Origin: Euryarchaeota archaeon UBA561
Lineage (GTDB): Archaea > Thermoplasmatota > Poseidoniia > Poseidoniales > Poseidoniaceae
Assembly: GCA_002502295.1 (NCBI GenBank)
Contig: DANX01000052.1
Span: 1-13,486, forward strand
Direction of reading: 5' to 3'
Length of the DNA stretch: 13,486 bases
Positions 6,605-13,387 of this stretch are shown here, one piece after another; within the stretch, counting starts at the first letter, position 1, and each line of letters begins with the position of its first letter. The notes under the pieces were generated by a model. That model worked only from the letters and a program-made list of their open reading frames with translations, ran no database searches and was not told the DNA's origin. Made by a program: the position numbers and the translations under genes.

Positions 6605-8005
6605 ATGGCAGATGTAGGTCCAATCATACCGTATTATCTGCGTACCATTCGAACCATCGACCTTTCCACAGGCAATGTTCTGGGCGTGAATTACATCTAC
6701 GGTTTGTTGTCCATCATCACGTTCATGTTTTTGGTCAGTCTTGCTCTTCTAATCATTAAGGCGAGGCCCAAAAACCCAGAAAATAGGTTCATGTTCGTTC
6801 TTTTACTCGCTGAAGCATACAGGGTTGTCTCAAACTGGTACAATACCTATCCATTTCAGGGCTCTGATGGATTTGTTGAATGGATTTCCTATTACAGGGT
6901 AGGGTGGTATTTCTGTTCCATAATGTGCATCATGATGTACATCTCAACCGTCTCCTTTTACCCTCCAAAGAAATTGGAATTTATGGCTCACCCCCGCATT
7001 CGAAACAACTTGTGGTGGTTCCTCCCCCTTGTCGCAGGCATTATCATCACTGCTCTTGTGTCTGCAAACGGTATCGTCGGCACCGTTGGTGGGGCATACT
7101 ACGTGGAATGCGAAGAAGGTTCAGAAGGTGGGCCGGCACGGGTTATTTCGTACGCTGATTCGGAGCCGATCACCGCTTCATGCGGAGAGGCCGATGAGAC
7201 CAGTTATGTCCCCTACTCATTCTTCGTCCCAGGCTCATCAACCATCGGGAAGATATTGTTGATTTCGCCGGTCTTTTCAGCCATCGTAGCAATGTTGTTT
7301 ATGCGGGCAGGGTGGAAGCGATTCAACGAAGAACCAGGCCGTGAAAACGAAGCCATCGAAGCACGTTCGTTGTTCCTTGGCTTTGCTGGTAAAGCAATCA
7401 TCAAGGGGACGATGGTGTTCTGCATCGTCTTCATGGCCATCCGATTTGGTGATTTCAATCTCGCTGATGTGACGACCATCATCGACACTGAAGGCGAGGG
7501 CGTAGTTTTCATGTATCTGTTGTTGTTCTATGGTTTCTTGTTTAGCATTCTTCTGACGGGAATGCTTGAAGGGTTCATGTTCACCTATGCTATTCTCAAG
7601 AATGAAATTCTTGGTATTGACGAACAACTGCGGCGGACCTTTAGCACAGCACTTTTTGCTACCGCCGGTGGCATCGCCCTCGTCATCACTTCTGAACTGG
7701 TTGAGAGTGTGATTCCCGGTGGAGGTCTCATGGCAGGATTCATTGTTGGTGTTCCGTTGGTCGTTCTACGGAAACCCATTTTTGGAGCCATACAGAACTT
7801 TTCATCGGTTCTTATGCCAGAGGCGTTCACGGCCAACGAGAAAAGCTATCTCGAAGCCTATGACATTGCCATGGAAGATAAAATCATCACGGCCGAGGAA
7901 CGAAAGTTCCTCGTTCTTCAGGCGAAGACTCTTGGGCTTGATCAAGCGAGAATCAACCACTTGGAAGGGTGGTATGATGGCCAACTCTCCGAAGAAGAGG
8001 AGTGA
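6605..8005 (+). CDS. Multi-helix membrane protein, 7TM-sensor-like, with a small helical C-terminal domain
   Basis: No precise family is recognised for this 466-residue protein. About nine hydrophobic helices lie near 31-52, 62-78, 96-118, 136-155, 212-233, 258-280, 301-324, 344-366 and 372-388. A loop of roughly 55 residues (156-211) contains Cys169 and Cys193, a possible disulfide outside the membrane. The YAILKNEILGIDEQLRRTF segment (328-346) resembles the end of the membrane part of 7TM histidine-kinase sensors, where Y-A-I-L-x-x-x-L-x-x-I-D recurs, but no kinase follows. Instead, residues 412-459 form a compact helical unit, with DIAMEDKIITAEERKFL followed by LGLDQARINHLE, reminiscent of TerB-like or EF-hand-like domains (A-x-x-D-x-x-I-x-x-x-E). 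A membrane signalling or stress role is conceivable but unproven. Its TGA stop abuts the convergent nifU-like stop. Confidence 0.75.
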   Translation: MADVGPIIPYYLRTIRTIDLSTGNVLGVNYIYGLLSIITFMFLVSLALLIIKARPKNPENRFMFVLLLAEAYRVVSNWYNTYPFQGSDGFVEWISYYRVGWYFCSIMCIMMYISTVSFYPPKKLEFMAHPRIRNNLWWFLPLVAGIIITALVSANGIVGTVGGAYYVECEEGSEGGPARVISYADSEPITASCGEADETSYVPYSFFVPGSSTIGKILLISPVFSAIVAMLFMRAGWKRFNEEPGRENEAIEARSLFLGFAGKAIIKGTMVFCIVFMAIRFGDFNLADVTTIIDTEGEGVVFMYLLLFYGFLFSILLTGMLEGFMFTYAILKNEILGIDEQLRRTFSTALFATAGGIALVITSELVESVIPGGGLMAGFIVGVPLVVLRKPIFGAIQNFSSVLMPEAFTANEKSYLEAYDIAMEDKIITAEERKFLVLQAKTLGLDQARINHLEGWYDGQLSEEEE

Positions 8006-8335
8006 TCAGATGATTTCGCCTTGGGGTCCACCCTCGTCGTTCTTGTTGCCTTCGGCGGCTTCTTTGGCCATTTTTTGATCGATGAAGGTACGCATGTACT
8101 CTGGCAGTTCACCGTTGACAAAGATTACGTCGCTGACGTTGTCGAGTTTTTTCAGTGAATAGTAAATTTGCATGGCGGTCATGGGTGTTGACGAGCATCC
8201 GTTGCACCCTCCGTCGAGCGAGAGCATGATGTTGCCCCCGGCGGTATCGATGACGGTCACAACACCATCGTGGGCATCCAGTACCTCCTGAACGGGTCCA
8301 ATCTCAGCGAGGATTTCCTCTGCTGTTATGCTCAT
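8006..8335 (-). CDS. NifU C-terminal-domain protein (iron-sulfur cluster scaffold/carrier)
   Basis: Proteins of the NifU C-terminal (Nfu) family hold and deliver Fe-S clusters using a CxxC pair. This 109-residue protein has the diagnostic LDGGCNGCSSTPMTA (about 40-54), preceded by a helix (EILAEIGPVQEVLDAHDG) and a beta pair (VVTVIDTAGGNIML). The order matches the family: VEEVLEEIRPxLxxDGG-V-x-LxG-C-x-x-C. The normally conserved helix after the CxxC is present as MTAMQIYYSLKKL. The C-terminal tail (88-109) is charged and probably disordered. It is a stand-alone domain with no IscU or IscS domains, as is common for Nfu carriers. It is divergent from the pyrophosphatase gene (160-base gap) and its stop abuts the previous gene's stop. 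Recipients of the clusters cannot be told from sequence. Confidence 0.88.
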   Translation of the reverse strand: MSITAEEILAEIGPVQEVLDAHDGVVTVIDTAGGNIMLSLDGGCNGCSSTPMTAMQIYYSLKKLDNVSDVIFVNGELPEYMRTFIDQKMAKEAAEGNKNDEGGPQGEII

Positions 8336-8452
8336 GCTTCGCCCCAGTCGTTCATCCTCTTTGAACGATTGCCCGCCTCCTTCCGGCCGGTACTTGGTGG
8401 CGACGGAGTTCTCTCAAAACCCAATGGAGGGGTTATTTTTGGTGGGAACGGC

Positions 8453-8459
8453 TTATCAA
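8453..8459 (+). promoter_or_regulatory. Candidate TATA-like element for the pyrophosphatase gene
   Basis: TTATCAA lies about 40 bases before ATG 8496. A transcript starting about 26 bases downstream would have a short leader containing AGGTG (8484-8488), a Shine-Dalgarno-like core 7 bases before the ATG. The element is a weak consensus match. The rest of the 160-base gap 8336-8495 shows no gene. Confidence 0.3.
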
Positions 8460-8495
8460 GGGTTCTCAAGTGGCCGAGGCAACAGGTGTTTATTG

Positions 8496-10619
8496 ATGAT
8501 GGATAACATTGCATTGATTTCGGCGGTCGCAGGAGCCATTGGACTGGCTATTGCGTTCATGCTCTACCAACAAGTGAACAAAGTAAAAATTGACAACGAA
8601 ACCGTTGCGGACATTACTGAAGAAATCCAAAAAGGCGCTATGGCGTTTCTTTTCGCAGAATACCGCGTCCTCGCTGTGTTCTGTGCCGCCGTTGGAGGTT
8701 TGCTTTTCTGGCTGAACGATTATGAAATCGAGACGACGCTTGCATTCTTTGCAGGTGCTCTGACCTCAGTTCTTGCCGGCTTCTCGGGAATGCGAGCTGC
8801 CACTTCAGCCAACGGTCGAACGGCCATGGCCGCAAAGTCCGATGGACAAGCTGGCGCTCTTGCTGTGTCCTACAACGGTGGAGCCGTGATGGGACTCTCC
8901 GTGGGAGGTCTTGGCCTTCTCGGAATTTCCTTGGTTGCTTTCTGGCTCGGTGCTGGTGAAACCGACGCCGACGGTGGCATGAACGCAATTTCAGCCGCCG
9001 CTGGATTTGGTATGGGTGCTTCATCCATCGCTCTCTTCGCTCGTGTGGGTGGAGGTATCTACACCAAGGCTGCCGACGTCGGCGCTGATCTCGTCGGTAA
9101 AGTCGAAGCAGGTATTCCAGAAGACGATCCACGAAACCCCGGTGTTATTGCCGACAACGTTGGTGATAACGTTGGCGACGTCGCCGGAATGGGCGCAGAT
9201 ATTTTCGAATCCTTCGTGGGTTCCATCATCGCTGCCATGGTCATCGCCAATGAATTCGTTGCTGTGGACGGCAACAACATCGCCCCAGATTACGTCATGA
9301 TGCCCATTCTCCTAGGCTTGATCGGCTACATTGCCTCTGTCATCGGTGTGTTCTCCATGGCCTTCCTCAAGAACGGCAGCGATCCCGCTGCTGCGCTTCG
9401 AAACACCACGTTCATCGGAGCTCTCCTCTTTTGGGCGGGTGGCTACGGCGCCATCGGTGCCGATCTTATCGCTGTTGATATGGCCGTTATGCACGCTGTG
9501 GTTCTCGGAAGCATTGTGGGTATTCTCATCGGATTGGTCACCGAATACTACACGGGAATCGAACCCGTCTTCGGCATCAAAACCAAGGCCATTCCCCGCA
9601 TTGGTGAAATGTCCAAGACCGGCCCTGCTACCAATGCTATCGCTGGACTCTCCGTGGGTATGATGTCCACCTTCGTGCCCATTGTTCTCATTGCAGGGGG
9701 CATCTTGGGCGCCAGCGAGTTCGGCAACAGCATCGGTGCTGACAATTCCTACGGCCTCTACTGCATTGCCATGGCGGCCATGGGCATGCTCGCAACGGTT
9801 GGTGTCACCATGACCGTGGACGCCTACGGTCCAGTGGCCGACAACGCCGGTGGAATTGCGGAAATGAGTGGGCTTGGAGACGACGTTCGAGCCATTACCG
9901 ACGAACTTGACTCGATTGGAAACACCACTGCTGCCGTCGGAAAGGGCTTCGCTATTGGCTCCGCTGCTTTGACCGCCCTTGCTCTCTTTGCTGCTTACAC
10001 CACCGCTGTTGGTGGCGTGGCTCTTGATTTGACCACGCCTCGCGTTGTCATCGGCCTGTTGATTGGTGGAGGCCTTCCCTTTGTCGTCGCCGCCATGACC
10101 ATGACTTCCGTCGGCAAGGCAGCGGGCGACATGGTTCTTGAAATCCGCCGTCAGTTCAGGGAAATTCCAGGACTCCTGGAAGGGAAAGAAGGCGTGAAGC
10201 CAGATTCTCAAACCTGTGTTGACATTTCCACCAAAGCCGCCCTTCGAGAGATGGTCGGACCTGGCGTTGTTGCTATCCTTGCTCCAATTGTCATTGGAAT
10301 GGGCCTTGGTACCGCAGCGCTCGGTGGAATGCTCGCTGGTTCGCTGGTCACAGGAGTGCTCATGGCGCTCTTCATGGCCAACGCTGGTGGTGCTTGGGAC
10401 AACGCCAAGAAAGCCATTGAGCAAGATCACATTCCTGGTGCCAAGAAAGGCGATGCTGCTCACGATGCCGCCGTCATTGGCGACACCATTGGCGACCCAT
10501 TCAAGGACACCTCTGGACCTTCGTTGAACATCCTCATCAAGTTGATGTCCATCGTCGCCGTGGTTCTTGCTGGCACTGGTAAGTTGAGCGAAAACGGCCT
10601 TCTGAACAACCTTCTCTGA
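8496..10619 (+). CDS. hppA: Membrane-bound ion-pumping pyrophosphatase (K+-dependent type)
   Basis: This integral membrane enzyme hydrolyses cytoplasmic pyrophosphate and pumps H+ (or Na+) out of the cell. The 707 residues and about 16 helices match the family. The signature runs DVGADLVGKVEAGIPEDDP (194-212) then ADNVGDNVGD (219-228), with ADIFES (234-239, Asp235 and Glu238) next. The C-terminal IGDTIGDPFKDTSGPS (661-676) completes the substrate-binding core. GNTTAAVGKGFAIGSAALT (475-493) has Ala479 and Gly482, where K+-independent enzymes have Lys and Thr; established family work links Ala here to K+ dependence. H+ versus Na+ specificity cannot be fixed by eye. The frame stays open upstream to 8328, but homologous sequence begins at the tandem ATGs 8496/8499, and AGGTG at 8484-8488 supports that start. 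No other pump genes are adjacent. Confidence 0.95.
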   Translation: MMDNIALISAVAGAIGLAIAFMLYQQVNKVKIDNETVADITEEIQKGAMAFLFAEYRVLAVFCAAVGGLLFWLNDYEIETTLAFFAGALTSVLAGFSGMRAATSANGRTAMAAKSDGQAGALAVSYNGGAVMGLSVGGLGLLGISLVAFWLGAGETDADGGMNAISAAAGFGMGASSIALFARVGGGIYTKAADVGADLVGKVEAGIPEDDPRNPGVIADNVGDNVGDVAGMGADIFESFVGSIIAAMVIANEFVAVDGNNIAPDYVMMPILLGLIGYIASVIGVFSMAFLKNGSDPAAALRNTTFIGALLFWAGGYGAIGADLIAVDMAVMHAVVLGSIVGILIGLVTEYYTGIEPVFGIKTKAIPRIGEMSKTGPATNAIAGLSVGMMSTFVPIVLIAGGILGASEFGNSIGADNSYGLYCIAMAAMGMLATVGVTMTVDAYGPVADNAGGIAEMSGLGDDVRAITDELDSIGNTTAAVGKGFAIGSAALTALALFAAYTTAVGGVALDLTTPRVVIGLLIGGGLPFVVAAMTMTSVGKAAGDMVLEIRRQFREIPGLLEGKEGVKPDSQTCVDISTKAALREMVGPGVVAILAPIVIGMGLGTAALGGMLAGSLVTGVLMALFMANAGGAWDNAKKAIEQDHIPGAKKGDAAHDAAVIGDTIGDPFKDTSGPSLNILIKLMSIVAVVLAGTGKLSENGLLNNLL

Positions 10620-10650
10620 GGGTCATGAGCGCTCTCCGAGAAGCGTTAGG

Positions 10651-10660
10651 CTTTCAAAAG
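10651..10660 (+). promoter_or_regulatory. Candidate TATA-like element for the lipoprotein gene
   Basis: CTTTCAAAAG is centred about 25 bases before ATG 10680, the distance expected for a leaderless archaeal transcript. No Shine-Dalgarno lies next to the ATG, which fits a leaderless start. The match to a TATA consensus is imperfect. Confidence 0.35.
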
Positions 10661-10679
10661 AGGTCCCACAGGACGTACC

Positions 10680-11636
10680 ATGCGTGCATACGTGTTGTCC
10701 CTGTTGATGATGACCGTGAGCCTCGCAGGCTGCATCAGCGGCGGCGACGTTTCCTCATCGGACATTGGAAACACCACTGAAGATGAATTGGCCCTGCCGG
10801 ACTGGCAAATTGGGGACCAGTGGCTGTACACGTTCATCACCCCTGAGTTTGGAGAGGACAGTGCTCGCCTTGTGGTCGCCGATGTTCGAACGGACGACGG
10901 GCTGTTCATGTTGGGCATCTCTTCGGAGGGCGAGGCCCAACGGCACGCCGTGATCAATCACAATCCCTTCTTGGGTAGGGTCACCATGGACGGCCTTTCG
11001 GTCTACGAAAACGGCGAGCCGCAATCCGTGTTCAATTTCCCGTGGGCCGTTGACAACACATGGCAGTTCCGGCTCCTCGGTCAGGACTGGACGGCCTCCA
11101 CCGACAACATCTACAACGGAGAAGTGACCGTTTCAGCCACATCCTCCGATGACCACACGCTGCGCTATGTGTTTAGCGGTCGTGAGGGCTTCATCAAGAG
11201 CCTGCTGTGGACGGACAACGAGGGAGTTGACCACCTGGAGATGAATCTTAACCAAAAGAAAACTGGCTACACCGGCGATGTCTTCTTTTACCGTGCAGGT
11301 GATATTCACGACAATTTGTACGTGGAAAACGATCAGGAAATCTACGACACTTTCCTCGATGATGGTTATTCTCCAAACGAAGCTTGGGATACCTTGGTGT
11401 GGTACCTTGACGTTGAAATCAGTCAGCAAGGTGGCTCGGGTTCACTGAGCATCAAAGACCACCAAGGGGCCTCTCCCCTTACCCGTGCTTGGGGCGCTGG
11501 AGCAACTGAAAAAGGCTCCTTCGGCACCATTCCATCAACCTCTGGTGAACACTCCATCACGGTGACACTGCGGGGTCAAGAGTCCTTTGTGCACCTGAAG
11601 GTTGCCGGTGCTTTGGTTCGCTCATGGACACTGTGA
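10680..11636 (+). CDS. Putative surface lipoprotein, function unknown
   Basis: This 318-residue protein is predicted to be exported and lipid-anchored. It starts with a short signal peptide (MRAYVLSLLMMTVSLAGC) whose lipobox Leu15-Ala16-Gly17-Cys18 would leave Cys18 as the anchored N-terminus. A low-complexity Gly/Ser/Asp/Thr linker (19-36) follows. The rest is beta-rich, acidic and Trp/Tyr-rich, with recurring patches such as WQIGDQWLYTF (42-52) and VDNTWQFRLL (123-132), typical of extracellular beta-sandwich folds, and no hydrophobic helix after the signal. No enzymatic motif is recognised. It lies 60 bases after the pyrophosphatase and runs into the esterase gene, whose Shine-Dalgarno overlaps its stop, so those two are probably cotranslated. 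A substrate-binding or cell-surface role is possible only as a guess. Confidence 0.75.
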   Translation: MRAYVLSLLMMTVSLAGCISGGDVSSSDIGNTTEDELALPDWQIGDQWLYTFITPEFGEDSARLVVADVRTDDGLFMLGISSEGEAQRHAVINHNPFLGRVTMDGLSVYENGEPQSVFNFPWAVDNTWQFRLLGQDWTASTDNIYNGEVTVSATSSDDHTLRYVFSGREGFIKSLLWTDNEGVDHLEMNLNQKKTGYTGDVFFYRAGDIHDNLYVENDQEIYDTFLDDGYSPNEAWDTLVWYLDVEISQQGGSGSLSIKDHQGASPLTRAWGAGATEKGSFGTIPSTSGEHSITVTLRGQESFVHLKVAGALVRSWTL

Positions 11637-11640
11637 GGTG
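11635..11640 (+). promoter_or_regulatory. Shine-Dalgarno GAGGTG deciding the esterase TTG start
   Basis: GAGGTG overlaps the lipoprotein stop (TGA, 11634-11636) and sits 5 bases before TTG 11646. It matches the archaeal anti-Shine-Dalgarno over six bases. The next in-frame ATGs fall inside the first conserved beta strand and oxyanion segment, so the TTG is the credible start. Confidence 0.6.
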
Positions 11641-11645
11641 TCGAA

Positions 11646-12248
11646 TTGCCCACCCTCATCATGATGCACGGGATGACGGGCGACGCCTCGATGATGCGAC
11701 CTTTTGCAGAAAAAATCCTGCCCGAGGGGTGGACTCTCTTGGTTCCTGAGGCTCGTTTTCCACACCCGAACAGAGGCTATACGTGGTGGCGATACGAGGA
11801 TTTTGAGGCAGATGTGACCCGTCGTATGTCTCTTTCTCGAAAGGAATTGATGGACGTTGATTCAAGTCTCTCACAACTTGAGAAATTGATTTCCGAAGAA
11901 GCCCCAATGGGTCCGCTTGTCGTGGGCGGATTTTCACAAGGCGGCGCCATGGCTCAGGAATTGCTTCAACTTCCCATAGCAGACAGGATTCAAGGTGTCG
12001 TTTGTATGGCTACCCGTTTGGTGCGACCGATGGAACTTCGCTGGCGATTGAGCGAGTTGGAGAACAAACGAATGTTTTGGATGCACGGAGAAAAGGACCT
12101 CCGTGTTCCCATTGAAGACGGTTGGGCCATTGCCCATTTATTCGAGTCTGCGGGATGGGCGGTTGAAATGATCGAACACCCGAAAGGACACATGATTCCA
12201 ATTGAACATCATCAAGCCCTGAAAGAGTGGCTCACGACCTTTTCCTGA
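11646..12248 (+). CDS. Small alpha/beta-hydrolase esterase (phospholipase/carboxylesterase family)
   Basis: This is a cytoplasmic-type serine hydrolase of about 200 residues, the usual size of the phospholipase/carboxylesterase (acyl-protein-thioesterase-like) family. The first strand leads into MMHGMTGD (6-13), the oxyanion-hole region. The nucleophile elbow is GGFSQGGAMA (94-103) with Ser97. Asp151 in MHGEKDLRVP and His182 in PKGHMIPIEH complete the catalytic triad in normal order and spacing. No signal peptide is seen. Translation starts at TTG, supported by GAGGTG five bases upstream and by the position of strand 1. The gene probably forms a coupled pair with the lipoprotein. Its last 17 bases overlap the end of the convergent glutaredoxin gene. 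The substrate (acyl ester, short-chain ester or lysophospholipid) cannot be named from sequence. Confidence 0.88.
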   Translation: MPTLIMMHGMTGDASMMRPFAEKILPEGWTLLVPEARFPHPNRGYTWWRYEDFEADVTRRMSLSRKELMDVDSSLSQLEKLISEEAPMGPLVVGGFSQGGAMAQELLQLPIADRIQGVVCMATRLVRPMELRWRLSELENKRMFWMHGEKDLRVPIEDGWAIAHLFESAGWAVEMIEHPKGHMIPIEHHQALKEWLTTFS

Positions 12249-12516
12249 GGTATCGATTGGTCTCGTCAAAACCGCCGATGAACATGGGTTGGTCACCCCG
12301 CACGTCAAACACCACCGGGACCGTGCGGTGGCCTGTCGCTTGCACGATGATGTTCCGCATGCCCTCGTGTTCATCGAAATTGTACTCGGTAAAGCTCAGT
12401 TCTTTCCGGTTTAGGAGGTTCTTCAGGGCTCGGCAGTATCCGCAAAAATGGCCGGTGTAGATCAGAAAATCCGTTCCACATTCCTCGGCTTGGTCGAGAA
12501 TCATCGCTTCTGACAT
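12232..12516 (-). CDS. Glutaredoxin-like thiol-disulfide oxidoreductase
   Basis: Glutaredoxins reduce disulfides or mixed disulfides in the cytoplasm. From the chosen start this is 94 residues. FLIYTGHFCGYC (17-28) gives the N-terminal active site Cys25-Gly-Tyr-Cys28, preceded by the usual beta strand. The cis-proline motif is TVPVVF (65-70, Pro67), and GGFDE (81-85) matches the conserved GG-[FYS]-D turn. The frame extends 15 codons upstream to ATG 12561, but that segment (MEGQGIIGPGERPKT) is unlike the family and would place a TATA-like TATAAT inside the gene. ATG 12516 lies about 27 bases from that element, as expected for a leaderless start. The 3' end overlaps the convergent esterase gene by 17 bases. 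Its electron donor is not visible here. Confidence 0.87.
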   Translation of the reverse strand: MSEAMILDQAEECGTDFLIYTGHFCGYCRALKNLLNRKELSFTEYNFDEHEGMRNIIVQATGHRTVPVVFDVRGDQPMFIGGFDETNRYLRKRS

Positions 12517-12540
12517 GGTTTTTGGTCGCTCTCCGGGCCC

Positions 12541-12546
12541 TATAAT
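12541..12546. promoter_or_regulatory. TATA-like element in the glutaredoxin / Cys-His protein divergent region
   Basis: TATAAT follows a GC-rich CGGGCCC. Its centre is about 27 bases from the glutaredoxin ATG at 12516 on the minus strand and about 26 bases from ATG 12570 on the plus strand. It could serve either leaderless transcript, or both. Confidence 0.45.
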
Positions 12547-12569
12547 GCCTTGTCCTTCCATGGGCCTTG

Positions 12570-12830
12570 ATGCAGCAAACCAGATTGGATAACTTCAATT
12601 ATCGCCCGTGGGCGTTGGATTGTATGCCTAAGATGGCTTGCATTGATTGCGGTGCTGCCGAGTTTGAGGCAGACAGCTGGCAAACCATGCTCGTTGCGAT
12701 GATGCCTCACTACTTTGAGTCCCACCACGACGTCATTTCGGGAGCTACTGAACCGTCCCGTGAAGGCTGGATGACCCGATTTATGGATGCATATCGGGCG
12801 GCATCACAGCGTCAAAAGAATGAACTTTGA
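12570..12830 (+). CDS. Small Cys/His-rich protein, possibly DUF1059-like
   Basis: The function is not known. From ATG 12570 the protein has 86 residues (TTG 12567 adds one). The informative part is ACIDCGAAEFEADSW followed by MMPHYFESHHDVISG and an amphipathic helix EGWMTRFMDAYRAA. A CxxC pair (Cys24, Cys27) and three histidines (His47, His52, His53) could bind a metal. The Cys-then-H-x4-5-H layout and size faintly resemble DUF1059 proteins, but I would not assert membership. The start is ambiguous: ATG 12624 would give a 68-residue protein beginning MPKMACIDCG, closer to the length of such families, and the AT-rich TTCAATTATC (12594-12603) lies about 26 bases before it. ATG 12570 instead fits the TATAAT at 12541. 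The gene is divergent from glutaredoxin and 52 bases before the flavoprotein gene. Confidence 0.65.
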   Translation: MQQTRLDNFNYRPWALDCMPKMACIDCGAAEFEADSWQTMLVAMMPHYFESHHDVISGATEPSREGWMTRFMDAYRAASQRQKNEL

Positions 12831-12853
12831 AGGGCTGGTTGAATACTGCCAAT

Positions 12854-12860
12854 CATAAAG
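12854..12860 (+). promoter_or_regulatory. Candidate TATA-like element for the FMN-reductase gene
   Basis: CATAAAG is centred about 26 bases before GTG 12883, fitting a leaderless transcript. There is no Shine-Dalgarno before the GTG, consistent with that view. Confidence 0.35.
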
Positions 12861-12882
12861 TCAAGGCGCTCGTAGGGATAAC

Positions 12883-13383
12883 GTGGCCAACCTCGTTTTC
12901 ATTCATGCTTCAGACGGAAGCAATGCTGCGTTGGCAGGCGAAGTTGAGGGTTATGCTGTCAAGCAGGGTCACACCGTGGAACACGTGTCCCTGAATGCAT
13001 ACGACTTCCCGATGTACACCGTGAAGACGGAGAAAGAGACGGAGGTTCTTCCAGGGTTAGCTGAACTCACGGCAGTTCTTGACAGAGGCGATGCGTGGTT
13101 TGTGTTCGCTCCCGAATACAACGGGTCCTACCCGCCGGTGCTCAACAACGCCATCGCATGGCTGAGCCGCGACGGAAACGATTTCCGCCGCTTGTTCAGA
13201 GACCGAACCGTCGCCTTGGCCACCCACTCTGGCGGAGGCGGTCAACACGTCATCATGGCCATGCGGATGCAATTCTCATTCCTCGGTTGCGTGGTGGTTG
13301 GACGCTCTCTGGTTGTCAACAAAAAGAAGCCACCCAATCCCGAAACCATTGAAGCCATGCTCAAATCCATGACGAGGAGATGA
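12883..13383 (+). CDS. NAD(P)H-dependent FMN reductase-like flavoprotein
   Basis: This family comprises small flavodoxin-fold enzymes that use NAD(P)H and FMN to reduce quinones, metal ions or other acceptors. At 166 residues it is close to the typical 170-190. The fold order is visible: strand 1 NLVFIHAS, a phosphate-binding loop ASDGSNAALA (9-18), then FVFAPEYNGSYPPVLNNAI (73-91), the family hallmark that contacts the flavin, and ALATHSGGGGQ (111-121), another flavin-contact loop. The start is GTG 12883: the first strand begins right after it, and a TATA-like CATAAAG lies about 26 bases upstream. The pirin gene begins only 4 bases after its stop, so the two are probably cotranscribed. The physiological acceptor cannot be deduced. 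Confidence 0.9.
   Translation: MANLVFIHASDGSNAALAGEVEGYAVKQGHTVEHVSLNAYDFPMYTVKTEKETEVLPGLAELTAVLDRGDAWFVFAPEYNGSYPPVLNNAIAWLSRDGNDFRRLFRDRTVALATHSGGGGQHVIMAMRMQFSFLGCVVVGRSLVVNKKKPPNPETIEAMLKSMTRR
13374..13379 (+). promoter_or_regulatory. Shine-Dalgarno GAGGAG for the pirin gene
   Basis: GAGGAG lies in the last codons of the flavoprotein gene, 8 bases before ATG 13388. It supports that start and translational coupling. Confidence 0.55.
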
Positions 13384-13387
13384 AAAG

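Noticed and set aside
8328..8495. N-terminal extension of the pyrophosphatase to ATG 8328
   Set aside because: The extra 56 codons overlap the nifU-like start, resemble no pyrophosphatase, and would occupy the divergent promoter region. The tandem ATG at 8496/8499 fits the family.
9312..10463. Long minus-strand open frame (383 codons) inside the pyrophosphatase gene
   Set aside because: It is antisense to a strongly conserved gene, and its His/Gly/Ser/Asn-rich translation is the usual shadow of Gly/Ala/Val-rich membrane helices. No family resemblance.
10627..10634. GAGCGCTC palindrome after the pyrophosphatase gene as a terminator
   Set aside because: Only 8 bp with no loop and no following T-run; expected by chance.
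12517..12561. Glutaredoxin start at ATG 12561
   Set aside because: The 15 added residues are not glutaredoxin-like and the frame would run through the TATAAT element. ATG 12516 is better placed.
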